Shown: positions 1-9,344 of the stretch, piece after piece | How positions within the stretch are numbered: position 1 is the stretch's first letter | Layout: each line of letters opens with the position of its first letter | Assembly (NCBI GenBank): GCA_015207585.1 | Contig: JADEWQ010000009.1 | Span: forward strand, 1 to 64,000 | DNA: 64,000 nt | Source of the DNA: Pleurocapsales cyanobacterium LEGE 06147 | GTDB lineage: Bacteria > Cyanobacteriota > Cyanobacteriia > Cyanobacteriales > Xenococcaceae | Direction: 5' to 3' | Notes under the pieces: model-generated | The model's input: the letters and a program-made list of their open reading frames with translations, nothing else | What the model was told of the DNA's origin: nothing | Databases searched by the model: none | Translations under genes and position numbers: made by a program

Positions 1-135
1 TGAATGTGCCATGACGCAAGAGCGCGAGCGCACTTTAATCTGTTTCCTTTTTTAGTTTAAAATGCCCTTGATGCTTCTATTTCTATATACTTGACAATTT
101 GTACATTTTCTTAACTTGTCACCAATGACCATTAC

Positions 136-1026
136 CTAATTGGTTTTATTTTTGTGACCGTGAAAACGGATACCTAGAAAAATGTCGTAGAGAAAACTCC
201 AGAAATTTTTGCCTTCAAACAAACCTAAAGATTGAGCGCACCCTTGAGCATCTAACAGTGGCTTGGTCGCATAGTAGGCTGCTTGGTATTTATACCAGGG
301 AATTGAAGGCCAGAGGTGATGCACGAGATGATAGTTTTGTCCGAGAATGAGCAGATTAAGAATGGGACTGGGATAAACTCTAGCATTTTTCCAGCGATCG
401 CGTTCTTGGAAAGGACGATGGGGTAAATAATCAAAAAAAAGTCCAAGAGTCATTCCCACTACGAACGCTGGTACAAACCAAAAATTCATAACATAGCCGA
501 TAAAGCCATAGCGAATACCCAGAAAAACGATAGTAGCTAGAAACAACCTACTCAAGAACCATTCTAGTAGTTCATATTTTCGCCATAAACGTCGCTTGAA
601 AAAAAATACTTCGTGGTAAAAAAATCGAGCGGCTATAAGCCATAAGGGACCGCCTGTAGAGACAAAGTGATCGGGGTCGTTTTCGGGGTCGTTTACATGA
701 GCGTGATGCTGAAGATGTACTCTAGTAAAAACAGGGAAAGCAAACCCCAGCATGAGTGCGCTGCCATGTCCTAAGATGGCATTAATAATGCGGTTCTTAT
801 GGGCACTATTGTGGGATGCATCGTGAATTACTGTCCCCGATAAATGTAAGGCAAGTACGTTTGCCAAAAAGCAGCACCAGCCTGGAACAATCCCTAGAAA
901 ATAACTACAAGTTGAGAAGAACATCAGCATCAGAGCTGCTGTAAACATTAAAACATTAGGATTTATGCCACCAGGAGGTTTTAGAAACTGTTTTGGTACT
1001 GTTTGCAGCGTCTGAGCCGACTGCAT
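136..1026 (-). CDS. crtR: Beta-carotene hydroxylase, fatty-acid-desaturase superfamily
   Basis: Diiron membrane enzyme that hydroxylates the rings of beta-carotene toward zeaxanthin in thylakoid or cytoplasmic membranes. The 296-residue protein shows the three histidine clusters of the desaturase superfamily: HDASH near residue 68, HLQHHAH near residue 104 and HLVHH near residue 233, with hydrophobic membrane segments around residues 25-65 and 160-200. Length and overall sequence match cyanobacterial CrtR. The ATG at 1026 is followed by a typical N-terminus rich in Gln and Pro. It is read leftward alone, with a long AT-rich upstream region. A different fatty-acid desaturase is the main alternative, but the NDPENDPDHF stretch after the second histidine box fits CrtR. 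Confidence 0.9.
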   Translation of the reverse strand: MQSAQTLQTVPKQFLKPPGGINPNVLMFTAALMLMFFSTCSYFLGIVPGWCCFLANVLALHLSGTVIHDASHNSAHKNRIINAILGHGSALMLGFAFPVFTRVHLQHHAHVNDPENDPDHFVSTGGPLWLIAARFFYHEVFFFKRRLWRKYELLEWFLSRLFLATIVFLGIRYGFIGYVMNFWFVPAFVVGMTLGLFFDYLPHRPFQERDRWKNARVYPSPILNLLILGQNYHLVHHLWPSIPWYKYQAAYYATKPLLDAQGCAQSLGLFEGKNFWSFLYDIFLGIRFHGHKNKTN

Positions 1027-1694
1027 CGTTGTTTTTGCTCCTTCATCTACATCTATACCTTTCCTCGCGTAGTTTACACTACAACGGCAGCGCGGTAAAG
1101 ATTTGTAACGTTATCTAATTTATTTTTAGTCAGTCAATAATAGGTTATCTATTATCAATTGAGAAAGAGAGCATCTACTTTTTTCTGAATCAAAATTTTA
1201 TTTTTTTCTGCTAAACCCATATCTGTATGTGTTATTTTGTCAATAGTAAATAATTTAATTTAACCTTTGACCCGTTCTTTTTTCAAGGCTTTTAATTGTA
1301 ATTTGAATCTTTATATTATATTTAAAAAGTTCTACTTATTACGATATTCGTTAAGAAATCATGGTCGAATCATCTTTAACGCCCCTTAATATATCTACTG
1401 ATAAGTAAATAAAAGTTTTCCAGTAAAAATTTTTGGAATTAACTAATGAGCTTACGTATGCAGAAGAAAGATTTTATTAAGATAATGAATATTTAAGAAT
1501 TGAAATTGGTAGCCATAGGCTCAGTTAATGGACGAGATAATTCAATTATTTTTACATTAATAATTTTATATACTGCTTTAAAAAATATAAGTTAGAATCT
1601 CCTACACTTATCAAAATCTTAATTTCAACTTTGACAAGCAACTCAACCGAATAATGGATCGTTTAAACGTACGATGAAGAGGCAGAACAAGATA
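1027..1694. other. AT-rich intergenic region upstream of crtR
   Basis: No convincing gene is seen in these roughly 670 bases. The part next to crtR should hold its promoter. A perfect 7-bp inverted repeat (ATAATAG / CTATTAT, 1137-1155, 5-base loop) lies about 110 bases upstream of the crtR start and could be an operator or a small hairpin. The rest is very AT-rich with only short reading frames. Confidence 0.4.
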
Positions 1695-1949
1695 ATGAGC
1701 AAAGTTCTCTACATGCTTATTGGTCCCAAAGGTGCAGGAAAGACTTATATCGGAACGCTTATCAATACGCATACAGATATTCGGTTTATTCGGGTTGAAC
1801 CTATCTGGCTTAGCCTTCAGGCAGGGGAAGATGGATGGAAGAAAGTAGAGCAGATCATAGATACTGCATTTAATAGCCATAGCAAGATCGCGATCAAAAG
1901 TCTAGGAGCAGGTGAAGAGTTTGGCAAGTTCCACACCTCCTTGGAGAAG

Positions 1950-2455
1950 AAATACACGCGTGAACTACCCGCGCCGGAGACGCGACGGGGCGTTTAAAGT
2001 GCGGAACTTGTTTCCTAGATAGTTGCTGTTGTTTGATTTTTAGGTTGCGCTCGTGCTTGACTAACCATTTAGGATTATCAAACTTACTCCCATCACTAGT
2101 AATAGCAAAATGAGTCAATCCTAAATCAATCCCAATAGCATTACCTTCTATTGATTGAATCGGTTTCTTAGTTCCATCTTCAAACAATATAGAAGCGTAG
2201 TATTGGTCGCAAGAATTCTTAGTAATCGTAAAGGTAATAATTCCATAACCAACGAGTAGAACCCATAGCCTTAGCTAACGATTCCTTCTGTTCTTTTGGT
2301 GGATATAATCTAACCTTGACTGTTTTAAGCATTGATTTCGATCTTATCAAATATTACTTTCATGATAACATACACACTTACAATTTGTCCAGCTTAGTTA
2401 TAAGTTCGCTTTCATCCCGTCGCCAGAGGCGAGGGACTTCTCGCTCACGGAGTTA
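1950..2455 (-). mobile_element. Decayed IS200/IS605-type element carrying a tnpB remnant
   Basis: The insertion interrupts a P-loop gene whose two halves can be read on either side, so its approximate ends come from the host frame. Stem-loop sequences lie at both ends: near 1970-1993 (CCCG-CGC paired with GCG-A-CGGG) and near 2418-2440 (CCCGTCGCC paired with GGCGAGGG). Subterminal hairpins of this sort are typical of IS200/IS605 elements, and the tnpB-3'-side hairpin is where an omega-RNA scaffold would lie. No tnpA is present and tnpB is badly deleted, so the element cannot move by itself. Exact ends are uncertain by several bases. Confidence 0.65.
2008..2332 (-). pseudogene. tnpB (OrfB, IS605 family) remnant
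   Basis: Read leftward, the N-terminus MLKTVKVRLYPPKEQKESL and the following RWLWNYY are typical of TnpB. The frame then breaks near 2228, where an internal deletion joins it to a block starting TITKNSCDQYYASILFEDG. That block contains the RuvC-I motif GIDLGL with its catalytic Asp near 2126. Homology stops after QQLSRKQ near 2008, so the second and third catalytic residues and the zinc finger are gone. Two large deletions and a frameshift make it a dead copy. Confidence 0.75.
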
Positions 2456-2663
2456 AAATGATCCGGGTGTACGCAGATTTAGAACATGCTTTGCAAGAGT
2501 CAAAAGCCACAATAGTGCTGACCATATTCCCGTCTCGGATGATAAGGTCGAATAGTACAATAAGATAGCTGCAGCTGTGATGTATGACTGGGATTTAGAA
2601 ATAAATAATAATGCTCCAGCCTCTGACGAAAAAATACTTGCAGCTATTCAACTTTTGTCGTAG

Positions 2664-2963
2664 CAGCATATGAGCAAGACTGTATCTGCCAAAATAGTAA
2701 CCAGAAGCTAAACGCGCCGAACACTGAGTTGAAGCCGACCGTATTAAGCTATTTGCGGAGTCAGAAAAATCATTTGCGATGGCACAACTTTGCCGTTATC
2801 TTTATATTTTCTGTAAAATTTATACTAATGAATATTCCGAATTATGAGTTCTTGATTGCTATGCAATAGTAATTTAATTGTTAAATAGATTTAACAATAA
2901 ACAAGCCTAAAAATAAACCAATTTTGGCAACCAGAGTAAATCTAAAAATACTCAGATATTGAT
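2664..2963. other. Intergenic stretch with faint coding remnants
   Basis: About 300 bases between the broken P-loop gene and mntB. A stretch near 2700-2800 on the plus strand reads EAKRAEH, a stop, then VEADRIKLFAESEKSFAMAQL. It looks like the tail of a decayed charged or coiled-coil gene, not an active one. No RNA gene or terminator was recognised. Confidence 0.3.
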
Positions 2964-3863
2964 TTATCTTCGATTCGCTAAAATTAAACCTTTTAACTCT
3001 TTGAGTATGGCTATCTGTCCAGAATTAGAGGGAGGATGAGTAAAAACCCCTTGACCGGGACTAAAGAGGAAAGCCAGTATAAATATACCAGATGTAACTA
3101 AAACGATCGCAGGACCAGAAGGTAAATTATAAAAATAACTTAGATACATGCCAGCGATACTAGCAGTTACTGCAATTGCTACTCCAAGAAACATTACTTG
3201 GTGTAGTCGCTCGACCAACAGATACGCTGTGGCTGCTGGCGTGATGAGGAGAGATAAAACTAAGATTACTCCTACGGCTTTGAGGCTAGCTACTATGGTT
3301 AAGCCAATCAGCATCATTAAGCCTAAATCGAGTAAATTGACGGGTAAACCTACTGCTTGGGCTCCTAACTTATCGAAAGTATAAAATAATAGTTCTTTAT
3401 ATAGTAAAACAACTACCGAAATAACGATAAAAGCAATAATTAAGGTATCTCTAACATCAGCGGCTGTCACCCCTAAAATATTGCCAAAAAGAAAGTGATT
3501 GAGATCTATTTTAGTATCTTTTTGAATAGTTGTAATTAGAGTAATACCGAGGGCAAAAAAAGCAGAAAAAACAATGCCCATCGCCGTATCTTCTTTAATG
3601 TTGGAGCGAGTTCGAATAAGATTAATAAAAATAGTGCTAATTATACCAGCTACAAAAGCACCAACAAAAATATTGGCACCCATTAAATAAGCAATAGCTA
3701 ATCCGGGTAAAACCGAATGACTAATGGCATCTCCCAATAAAGCTAGTCGCTGAACCATCAGATAACTACCAACTACAGCACAAATAATACCGACAACAAT
3801 TGCAACAATCAGCGATCGCTGCATGAAGCTATACTGTAATGGTTCGAGTAAGGTTTCTAGCAT
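2964..3863 (-). CDS. mntB: Manganese/zinc-family ABC transporter permease
   Basis: Membrane channel subunit of an ABC-3 family metal importer (ZnuB/MntB/SitC group). The 299 residues contain seven to eight hydrophobic segments and the conserved early stretch VVGSYLMVQRLALLGDAISHSVLPG, with the middle GVILVLSLLITPAATAYLL typical of the family. It lies 32 bases downstream of the ATPase gene in the same direction, so the two are probably cotranscribed. The solute-binding gene diverges on the other side and carries manganese-type ligands, which supports Mn over Zn as substrate. That choice is inference. Confidence 0.87.
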   Translation of the reverse strand: MLETLLEPLQYSFMQRSLIVAIVVGIICAVVGSYLMVQRLALLGDAISHSVLPGLAIAYLMGANIFVGAFVAGIISTIFINLIRTRSNIKEDTAMGIVFSAFFALGITLITTIQKDTKIDLNHFLFGNILGVTAADVRDTLIIAFIVISVVVLLYKELLFYTFDKLGAQAVGLPVNLLDLGLMMLIGLTIVASLKAVGVILVLSLLITPAATAYLLVERLHQVMFLGVAIAVTASIAGMYLSYFYNLPSGPAIVLVTSGIFILAFLFSPGQGVFTHPPSNSGQIAILKELKGLILANRR

Positions 3864-3895
3864 TGAAATAGTCTTACATTTGGCGACTAATAATT

Positions 3896-4651
3896 TTAGG
3901 CTGCTAAATGAGAACTCATCTCGGAGAAAAATGTTACCTTGCTACCGTAAGCACGATAGAGATTTTCTTCCTGCAAAACTTCTTTCCTATCTCCAACAGC
4001 AACTAGTTCTTTATTAAGCAAAATTAGCTCGTCGAAATTAGTAATAGATTCGCCCAAATCGTGGTTAATTACCAAAATAATTTTACCTAAATCTGCTAGT
4101 TCGTGAAAAATATTAAAAATAATGTTTTCTGTCTTTTGGTCTACCCCGACAAAAGGCTCGTCAAAAAAGAAAATATCTGCTTCTTGTGCCAGCGATCGCG
4201 CTAAAAATACTCGCTGTTGCTGTCCGCCAGAAAGTTGACCGATAGGACGATTTTTATAAGCTTCCATCTGCACTTTGGCTAGTGCTTCCATCCCTTGGCG
4301 ATGGCTGACAGTAGAAAAACGCCGAAACCACCCCGTTTTCCTTACCCTACCCATCATTACTACATCCCAAACCGTCACGGGATAAGTCCAATCGATCTGC
4401 GATCGCTGAGGTACGTAAGCTACTTTTTCTAAACAATTTTGTAAAGGTTGACCATCATACAACACCGTACCGACTCGAACGGGAATCAATCCCAACATAG
4501 CTTTAACCAATGTACTCTTACCCGCACCATTGGGACCAAATACCCCCGTTACTTTTCCTGGTAATACTTCTAGACTGATATTGTGTAACGCCTCTACTGT
4601 CCGATAGTACACTCCTAAATTATTAATCGCGATCGCTGCCGTACCATTCAT
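3896..4651 (-). CDS. mntA: Manganese-type ABC transporter ATP-binding protein
   Basis: Cytoplasmic ATPase that powers the neighbouring metal permease. The 251-residue protein has Walker A GPNGAGKS near residue 40, the signature [16 protein letters not shown] near residue 140, Walker B DIFFFDEP and a switch His in VINHDLGE. The YVPQRSQIDWTYPVTVWDVVMMGR stretch is characteristic of the metal-chelate ATPases ZnuC/MntA. The gene is the first of a leftward mntA-mntB pair and diverges from mntC across a 168-base region that contains phased repeats. Zinc specificity cannot be excluded from the ATPase alone. Confidence 0.88.
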   Translation of the reverse strand: MNGTAAIAINNLGVYYRTVEALHNISLEVLPGKVTGVFGPNGAGKSTLVKAMLGLIPVRVGTVLYDGQPLQNCLEKVAYVPQRSQIDWTYPVTVWDVVMMGRVRKTGWFRRFSTVSHRQGMEALAKVQMEAYKNRPIGQLSGGQQQRVFLARSLAQEADIFFFDEPFVGVDQKTENIIFNIFHELADLGKIILVINHDLGESITNFDELILLNKELVAVGDRKEVLQEENLYRAYGSKVTFFSEMSSHLAA

Positions 4652-4742
4652 CTAAATTCCTCCCGTAGTCAATCTCGTTTGTTTTTGTTGTGACACGGTT
4701 TTACCCTTTATTCCTCTGTCAAAAGCACAATTTGCTGACAAA

Positions 4743-4781
4743 TATGAAAAGAATATGATAAACATTATGAAAGGATTATGA
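4743..4781. promoter_or_regulatory. Four phased TATGA direct repeats in the mntA/mntC divergent promoter
   Basis: TATGA occurs at 4743, 4754, 4766 and 4777, i.e. with 11-12-11 base spacing, one per helical turn. Direct repeats with this spacing are the usual target layout of OmpR/PhoB-class response regulators. In Synechocystis, Mn transport is repressed by the OmpR-class regulator ManR, so this is a plausible ManR-type site controlling both directions. The repeats are seen directly; the binding protein is inference. Confidence 0.55.
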
Positions 4782-4819
4782 AAAAAAAGCAATAGGATTT
4801 ACTCTCGATCGCGATAGAA

Positions 4820-5845
4820 ATGGTCTCAAATATGTCAGCACGATTCGGTCAAAGGAAAACAGCAGTCCAAATATTTAGCATCAAATCCAGATGGTTAGCA
4901 GTCGTAGGTATTTTTATCGGAATTTGGTTGGGTAGTTGTGAATCCCAAACTCCTGGTAGCGATCGAACAGATCCTAGAAATAGACCGCAAGTCGTTTCTA
5001 CTAGCACGATTATTGCAGACTTAACTACTCAAGTAGGTGGGGATGAGATCGACCATACAAGTATTCTCCAACCCGGTACAGATCCCCATATCTACGAACC
5101 TACACCGAAAGATAGTATTGCTTTAGAACAAGCAGATCTAATTCTTTATAACGGCTACAATCTCGAACCAGGACTGATTAGACTGATAAATGCAGCTGGG
5201 ATTGGAGGAAAAAAATTTGCTGTCGGGGAAGTAGTTACACCCCTCGATTTTGAATATCAAGGACAAACACAACCCGATCCTCACGTCTGGGGAGATGCCA
5301 AAAATGCGATCGCTATGGTAGAGGCAATTCGCGATCGATTAATTGAACTATCTCCAGAAGACGAAGCAGAATTTACAGCTAACGCAGCACAACTAATAGA
5401 AGAATTGAGGCGTTTAGATACTTGGATTGCCGAGCAAATACAAACTATTCCCGAAACTCAACGCCAGCTAGTTACCACCCACGATGCGTTTCAATATTAT
5501 GCTAATGCTTATGGTTTAGAAGTAACTGGTACTCTCATTGGTATTAGTACGGAAGAACAACCAAGCGCACAAACAGTCAAAAATTTAGCCGATGCCATCA
5601 GAAAGGCTAATGTTCCTGCTATTTTTGCCGAAACAACTATCAATCCTCAACTGATCGAAACCGTAGCCGCAGAAGCAGGAGTAAAGCTAGCACCGCGAGA
5701 ATTATATTCCGATTCCATTGGCGCACCAGGTAGTGAAGGAGATAGTTATATAAACATGATGATTGCCAATACTCGCACTATTGTGGAAGCTTTAGGCGGA
5801 CAGGATCGGGATTTTGAATTTTCTAATTCTGTTAAGGATAATTAA
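4820..5845 (+). CDS. mntC: Manganese ABC transporter substrate-binding lipoprotein
   Basis: Cluster A-I solute-binding protein that captures Mn2+ in the periplasm for the MntAB importer. A hydrophobic segment (residues about 26-40) ends in GSC, a plausible lipobox. Four expected metal ligands are visible: His in DPHIYEP, His in DPHVWGD, Glu in FAETTINPQ and Asp in YSDSIG. Glu at the third position, instead of the His seen in zinc binders, is the MntC/PsaA pattern. A linker EEQPSA also matches the family. Length 341 residues is normal. An ATG 12 bases downstream (4832) is an alternative start. Divergent from mntA, unlike the single mntCAB operon of Synechocystis. Confidence 0.9.
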   Translation: MVSNMSARFGQRKTAVQIFSIKSRWLAVVGIFIGIWLGSCESQTPGSDRTDPRNRPQVVSTSTIIADLTTQVGGDEIDHTSILQPGTDPHIYEPTPKDSIALEQADLILYNGYNLEPGLIRLINAAGIGGKKFAVGEVVTPLDFEYQGQTQPDPHVWGDAKNAIAMVEAIRDRLIELSPEDEAEFTANAAQLIEELRRLDTWIAEQIQTIPETQRQLVTTHDAFQYYANAYGLEVTGTLIGISTEEQPSAQTVKNLADAIRKANVPAIFAETTINPQLIETVAAEAGVKLAPRELYSDSIGAPGSEGDSYINMMIANTRTIVEALGGQDRDFEFSNSVKDN

Positions 5846-5915
5846 TTTATTAATATATAGTAATTCTCAGTTAAGTTCGAGCAGATAATAAGAATCAGGG
5901 AAGAATTAATCAACT

Positions 5916-6665
5916 TTAATTACTGTTACTGTCAACTTTTATCCGTCCATCTTCTAATTCGATAATTCGGTCGGCTACGTCCAAAATACGGTTATCATGA
6001 GTAACGATAAGGATAGTACATCCTTGTTCTTTGGCTAGTTGCTGCATCAGTTCCACTACGCCACGACCGGATTTACTGTCGAGTGCAGCAGTAGGTTCGT
6101 CGGCTAAAACCATTTTGGGATGACTGACTAAAGCACGAGCGATCGCTACTCTTTGTTTTTGTCCTCCAGAAAGATTGTGGGGATGGTAATCTATATGGTC
6201 GCCCAATCCTACTTCTTCTAATATAGCGGTTGTTTTTGCCTTGATTTCCTGCGAGGATAGTCCCTCGTGCAACTCCAAAGACATTTGCACATTTTGTCTG
6301 GCAGTTAGAGATTCTAATAAGTTATGCGCCTGGAATATATAACCAATATTTTTTCTAATCTCAACTAGTATACTTTTTTTTGCTCCCACTAATTCTTGAC
6401 CTAAAACTTTCAGGCTACCTGACTGTGGCGATCGCAGTCCACCTATCAAAGTTAACAGAGTAGTTTTTCCCGATCCCGAAGGTCCTCTTAAGATTACTAC
6501 TTCTCCCGCTTGAAGTTGTAAATTAATATCAAATAAAATTTGCTTTCTTAACTGTCCTTGTCCAAAAAAATGATCGAGATTGTTAATTTCTACTATTAGT
6601 TTTTGAGGTTGAGTTAATTGTTGTTGATTATTAGGTATTAGAGAATTATTATTATATTTATTCAT
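5916..6665 (-). CDS. devA: DevA-family ABC exporter ATP-binding protein
   Basis: ATPase of a DevBCA-type exporter (MacB/LolD-like class). Visible motifs are Walker A GPSGSGKTT near residue 60, the signature [15 protein letters not shown] and Walker B MVLADEPTAALD. The GYIFQAHNLLESLTARQNVQMSLEL stretch is typical of cyanobacterial DevA. It is the last gene of a leftward devB-devC-devA run, 52 bases after devC. In Anabaena, DevBCA exports heterocyst glycolipids, but paralogues are common in non-heterocystous cyanobacteria, so the substrate here is unknown. Confidence 0.87.
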   Translation of the reverse strand: MNKYNNNSLIPNNQQQLTQPQKLIVEINNLDHFFGQGQLRKQILFDINLQLQAGEVVILRGPSGSGKTTLLTLIGGLRSPQSGSLKVLGQELVGAKKSILVEIRKNIGYIFQAHNLLESLTARQNVQMSLELHEGLSSQEIKAKTTAILEEVGLGDHIDYHPHNLSGGQKQRVAIARALVSHPKMVLADEPTAALDSKSGRGVVELMQQLAKEQGCTILIVTHDNRILDVADRIIELEDGRIKVDSNSN

Positions 6666-6717
6666 GAGCTAACGTTTGACATCTATTATCTATTACTCAT
6701 CGCTAATTTCTTATTAT

Positions 6718-7866
6718 CTAAAATATATCTGCTGGATCGGCTGCACTTAATTTTCTAACCGCAATTGCCCCCGATACACAACACATAATAATGGTAAGAA
6801 TCAAAACAAGAACTGCTCTGTTTAAAGTCATTAGAATGGGCAAATTTGTTGCTTGAGCAGCTAGAAAATATAAACCTTGAGCAATAGCAAGACCAGGAAT
6901 GAAACCGAGTAAAGCAAGAATAACTGCTTCTTGAAAGACGACCATTACAAAATAGCTATCTCGATATCCCATCGCTTTTAAAGTGGCATATTCTGAAAGG
7001 TGATCGGTAACATCTGTATATAAAATTTGATAGACAATAACTGTACCAACTATAAAACCGATAGCTGTTCCCAAAGTAAAAACAAAACCTATAGCTGTAC
7101 TATTTTGCCAGTAGTTTATTTCGTGCTGAATAAATTCTTCTTTGGAGAAAACTTCGACATCTTTAGGTAACTTTTGTCTTAGCTGAGCGAGAACAATATC
7201 TAAATTTGCTCCCGATTCTAGCTTAATAACACCAATATCAACTAACCCTCGCTCGCGATCGGGAAAAATGCGTAAAAAGTTAATATCGCTGGTAATAATA
7301 TTGCCATCCGCTGCAAAAGAGGCACCGAGAGAGAATAAACCTCTAGCTCGAACGCGACGAGAAGATACTTCTGTAACGGCTGGTCGATCCTGTTGGAGTA
7401 ACTCGGGAATCGGACCAAATTCGGGACGAGATTGTTCGTCAAACAAAACTACATCTTGCAATTTAATTTGGTCGAGATTTTCTGCCAAACCTGGTAAATC
7501 GAGAATATTATTTGCCGGATTAAATCCGATTACTAGTAAATTGCGCGTGTTGCGCTCAACGGGATTTTTCCAATTACCAAAATTAAGATAGACAGAACTA
7601 GCAGACTCTACTCCATCAACTGCTAAAGACTCATATAAACGTCGATCGGAAAAAGTTCTGGTAAAGCCAAGGGCATCAGATTGGGGACTCATTAAAAAAA
7701 TATCCCCATTAAAAGCTTGATGCAAAATAACGCTACTGTCAAACAAAGCATTCTGAAATCCTAACTGTATAAACATCAGCATGTCAGCAAAACCAATTCC
7801 AGCTAGGGCAATCAGCAGACGCATTTTTTCGTGAGTTAGTTGTAACCAAGCTAAAGGGGTTTTCAT
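6718..7866 (-). CDS. devC: DevC-family ABC exporter permease
   Basis: FtsX/MacB-type permease of 382 residues. One membrane helix near the N-terminus (residues 17-37) is followed by a large periplasmic domain and three helices in the last 130 residues (about 255-280, 305-330 and 345-370), the standard layout for DevC. The N-terminus MKTPLAWLQLTHEKMRLLIALAGIGF is characteristic. It lies between devB and devA in the same direction with 45- and 52-base gaps, consistent with one operon. Confidence 0.87.
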   Translation of the reverse strand: MKTPLAWLQLTHEKMRLLIALAGIGFADMLMFIQLGFQNALFDSSVILHQAFNGDIFLMSPQSDALGFTRTFSDRRLYESLAVDGVESASSVYLNFGNWKNPVERNTRNLLVIGFNPANNILDLPGLAENLDQIKLQDVVLFDEQSRPEFGPIPELLQQDRPAVTEVSSRRVRARGLFSLGASFAADGNIITSDINFLRIFPDRERGLVDIGVIKLESGANLDIVLAQLRQKLPKDVEVFSKEEFIQHEINYWQNSTAIGFVFTLGTAIGFIVGTVIVYQILYTDVTDHLSEYATLKAMGYRDSYFVMVVFQEAVILALLGFIPGLAIAQGLYFLAAQATNLPILMTLNRAVLVLILTIIMCCVSGAIAVRKLSAADPADIF

Positions 7867-7911
7867 CTTAAAAAAGGTAAAAGAAAAAAAGATATTTTAC
7901 ATTTTTAATTT

Positions 7912-9207
7912 TCATAGGTGAATTTTTGTAATTACCTTGGAGTTAGTTAAACCAGAAACGCGATCGCTATCTTCTTTATTTAGACGAATTTTGACTTCTA
8001 CTACCCTGCTATCCACATCAGCAGCCGGATCGGTATCGAGAACGTCTCGTTTGCCAATTTGTAATCCAATTTGACTGACAGTTCCTGCTAGTTTGTCTTC
8101 AAATGCTCCTGTTTCACTGGTAATGGTTGCTTGCTGTCCGAGACGAACTTTGGCAATATCGCTCTCGTAAACTTCGGCAACTACCATCATTTGTTCGGTT
8201 TGCCCAAATTCGACTACGCCTAGATCTTGACCGACTAATTCTCCAGGATAGGCATTAATTTTCAGCACTTGACCGTTCGTAGGAGCTATTACATAAGTTA
8301 ATTTCAGATCCTCTTCTGTCTGTTTTAGAGCAGCAGTTGCTCGTTCCACTTCTGCCTGGGCTTGTTGTACGTCTACATCCCGTACTTCGGCAATACTATC
8401 GAGAGTTGCCGTCGCTTCAGCGATTTGCTCTTGTAAACTTTCTCGTTGTTGTTGTGCGGTTGCCTGAGCTTGTTTGATTTGTTCTTGAAGGGTATCTAAA
8501 GTTTTATTGTAGCTAGCTTGCGCTTCGGTCAGATTTTCTCGGGCAGTGTCTAAAGTTAATCGACGAGAATCTAATTCCGATTCAGAAATTACTCCTTCTC
8601 GAGCTAATTGGTGGTACCTTTGAAATTCCCTTTCGGCATTGCGTAATTCTGCTTTTAAGCGGTCGATAGTAGCTAATCTTTCTTCTGTCTCTCTTTGAAG
8701 TTGAGCTTGTAAGCGGGCAACTTCTGCATCGTTGGCAGCGATTTCTCCTTGAAGTTGGGCTTGTAGACGTTTAATAGTCGCTTCTTGAGCTTGTATTTCT
8801 CCTGTTTTTGCTCCTGCTAAAACAATTGCCAGATTGGCTCTAGCTACTTTTACATCTTGCTCGGCTACTTCTAAAGCAGCGGTAGCGCGATCGTGATTAT
8901 CTAAAATGGCAATAGTTTGTCCGGCAGAAACGCGATCGCCTTGTTTGACTAACAACTGTCCTATTCTCGTTCCACCTAAGTCTGGGGGTGGAGCTAGTTG
9001 AATTACTTCACCTTCTGGTTCGAGTCGTCCTAAAGCAGTTACTGCCCTAATTGCTGGAGCCTCAGTCGCTGGCGGGATGGGTTCGGTAGACTCTCGATTG
9101 CTAATTACATAGACTGCCGTAGCACCGATAACTACAATTCCAGCTATCGATAGGGGCAATATCCACTTTTTTTCTGGCTTGAACCAAGAAATTCGCTCTA
9201 GGCTCAT
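7912..9207 (-). CDS. devB: DevB-family membrane fusion protein
   Basis: HlyD-like periplasmic adaptor that links the DevCA pump to an outer-membrane TolC-type channel. The 431 residues show an N-terminal membrane anchor (about 17-37), a split biotinyl-lipoyl-like motif (GEVIQLAPP and GQTIAILDNHDRA on one side, ITYVIAPTNGQVLKINAYPGE-like on the other) and a long coiled-coil hairpin rich in Gln, Glu and Ala (about 115-295). It is the first gene of the leftward devBCA run. Its promoter region faces a divergent TetR gene and contains a tandem repeat. Confidence 0.87.
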   Translation of the reverse strand: MSLERISWFKPEKKWILPLSIAGIVVIGATAVYVISNRESTEPIPPATEAPAIRAVTALGRLEPEGEVIQLAPPPDLGGTRIGQLLVKQGDRVSAGQTIAILDNHDRATAALEVAEQDVKVARANLAIVLAGAKTGEIQAQEATIKRLQAQLQGEIAANDAEVARLQAQLQRETEERLATIDRLKAELRNAEREFQRYHQLAREGVISESELDSRRLTLDTARENLTEAQASYNKTLDTLQEQIKQAQATAQQQRESLQEQIAEATATLDSIAEVRDVDVQQAQAEVERATAALKQTEEDLKLTYVIAPTNGQVLKINAYPGELVGQDLGVVEFGQTEQMMVVAEVYESDIAKVRLGQQATITSETGAFEDKLAGTVSQIGLQIGKRDVLDTDPAADVDSRVVEVKIRLNKEDSDRVSGLTNSKVITKIHL

Positions 9208-9344
9208 TATTGTTGTCCGTATTTTTTTTTAGTCAGAAGGCTGTTTTAAAAAAGTTTGTAGGAAACTTTTTAGTGACTAAGCCAACAGCGATTTCTATTG
9301 TTAGGAGAGAAATAAATTGCCATCGCTCAAATACTCTTCTTATC

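Larger units (their letters stand above)
1695..2663 (+). pseudogene. Broken P-loop NTPase/kinase-like gene, split by a TnpB-type element
   Basis: The intact 5' part starts at ATG 1695 (an in-frame ATG at 1674 is less likely) and encodes a Walker A motif, GPKGAGKT, near residue 10, followed by about 75 residues of a small nucleotide-kinase-like fold. Around 1950 the reading frame runs into foreign sequence. It resumes near 2455 with codons for IRVYADLEHALQES, and after a +1-type frameshift near 2510 continues with SADHIPVSDDKVE, a TAG stop, then YNKIAAAVMYDWDLEINNN and on to the final stop at 2661. The reconstructed protein would be about 160 residues. The insertion, the frameshift and the internal stop make it non-functional. 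The kinase assignment rests on the Walker A motif and general pattern only; the specific substrate is unknown. Confidence 0.65.

Noticed and set aside
1894-2007. Tail of the leftward frame after the TnpB RuvC-I region
   Set aside because: Residues after QLSRKQ do not match TnpB; they are translated IS-end and host sequence.
2964-5845. Zinc transporter ZnuABC
   Set aside because: The solute-binding protein has Glu at the third ligand and no His-rich loop, which favours manganese.
5916-9207. DevBCA as evidence for heterocyst formation
   Set aside because: DevBCA paralogues occur widely in cyanobacteria that do not differentiate; nothing else here points to heterocysts.
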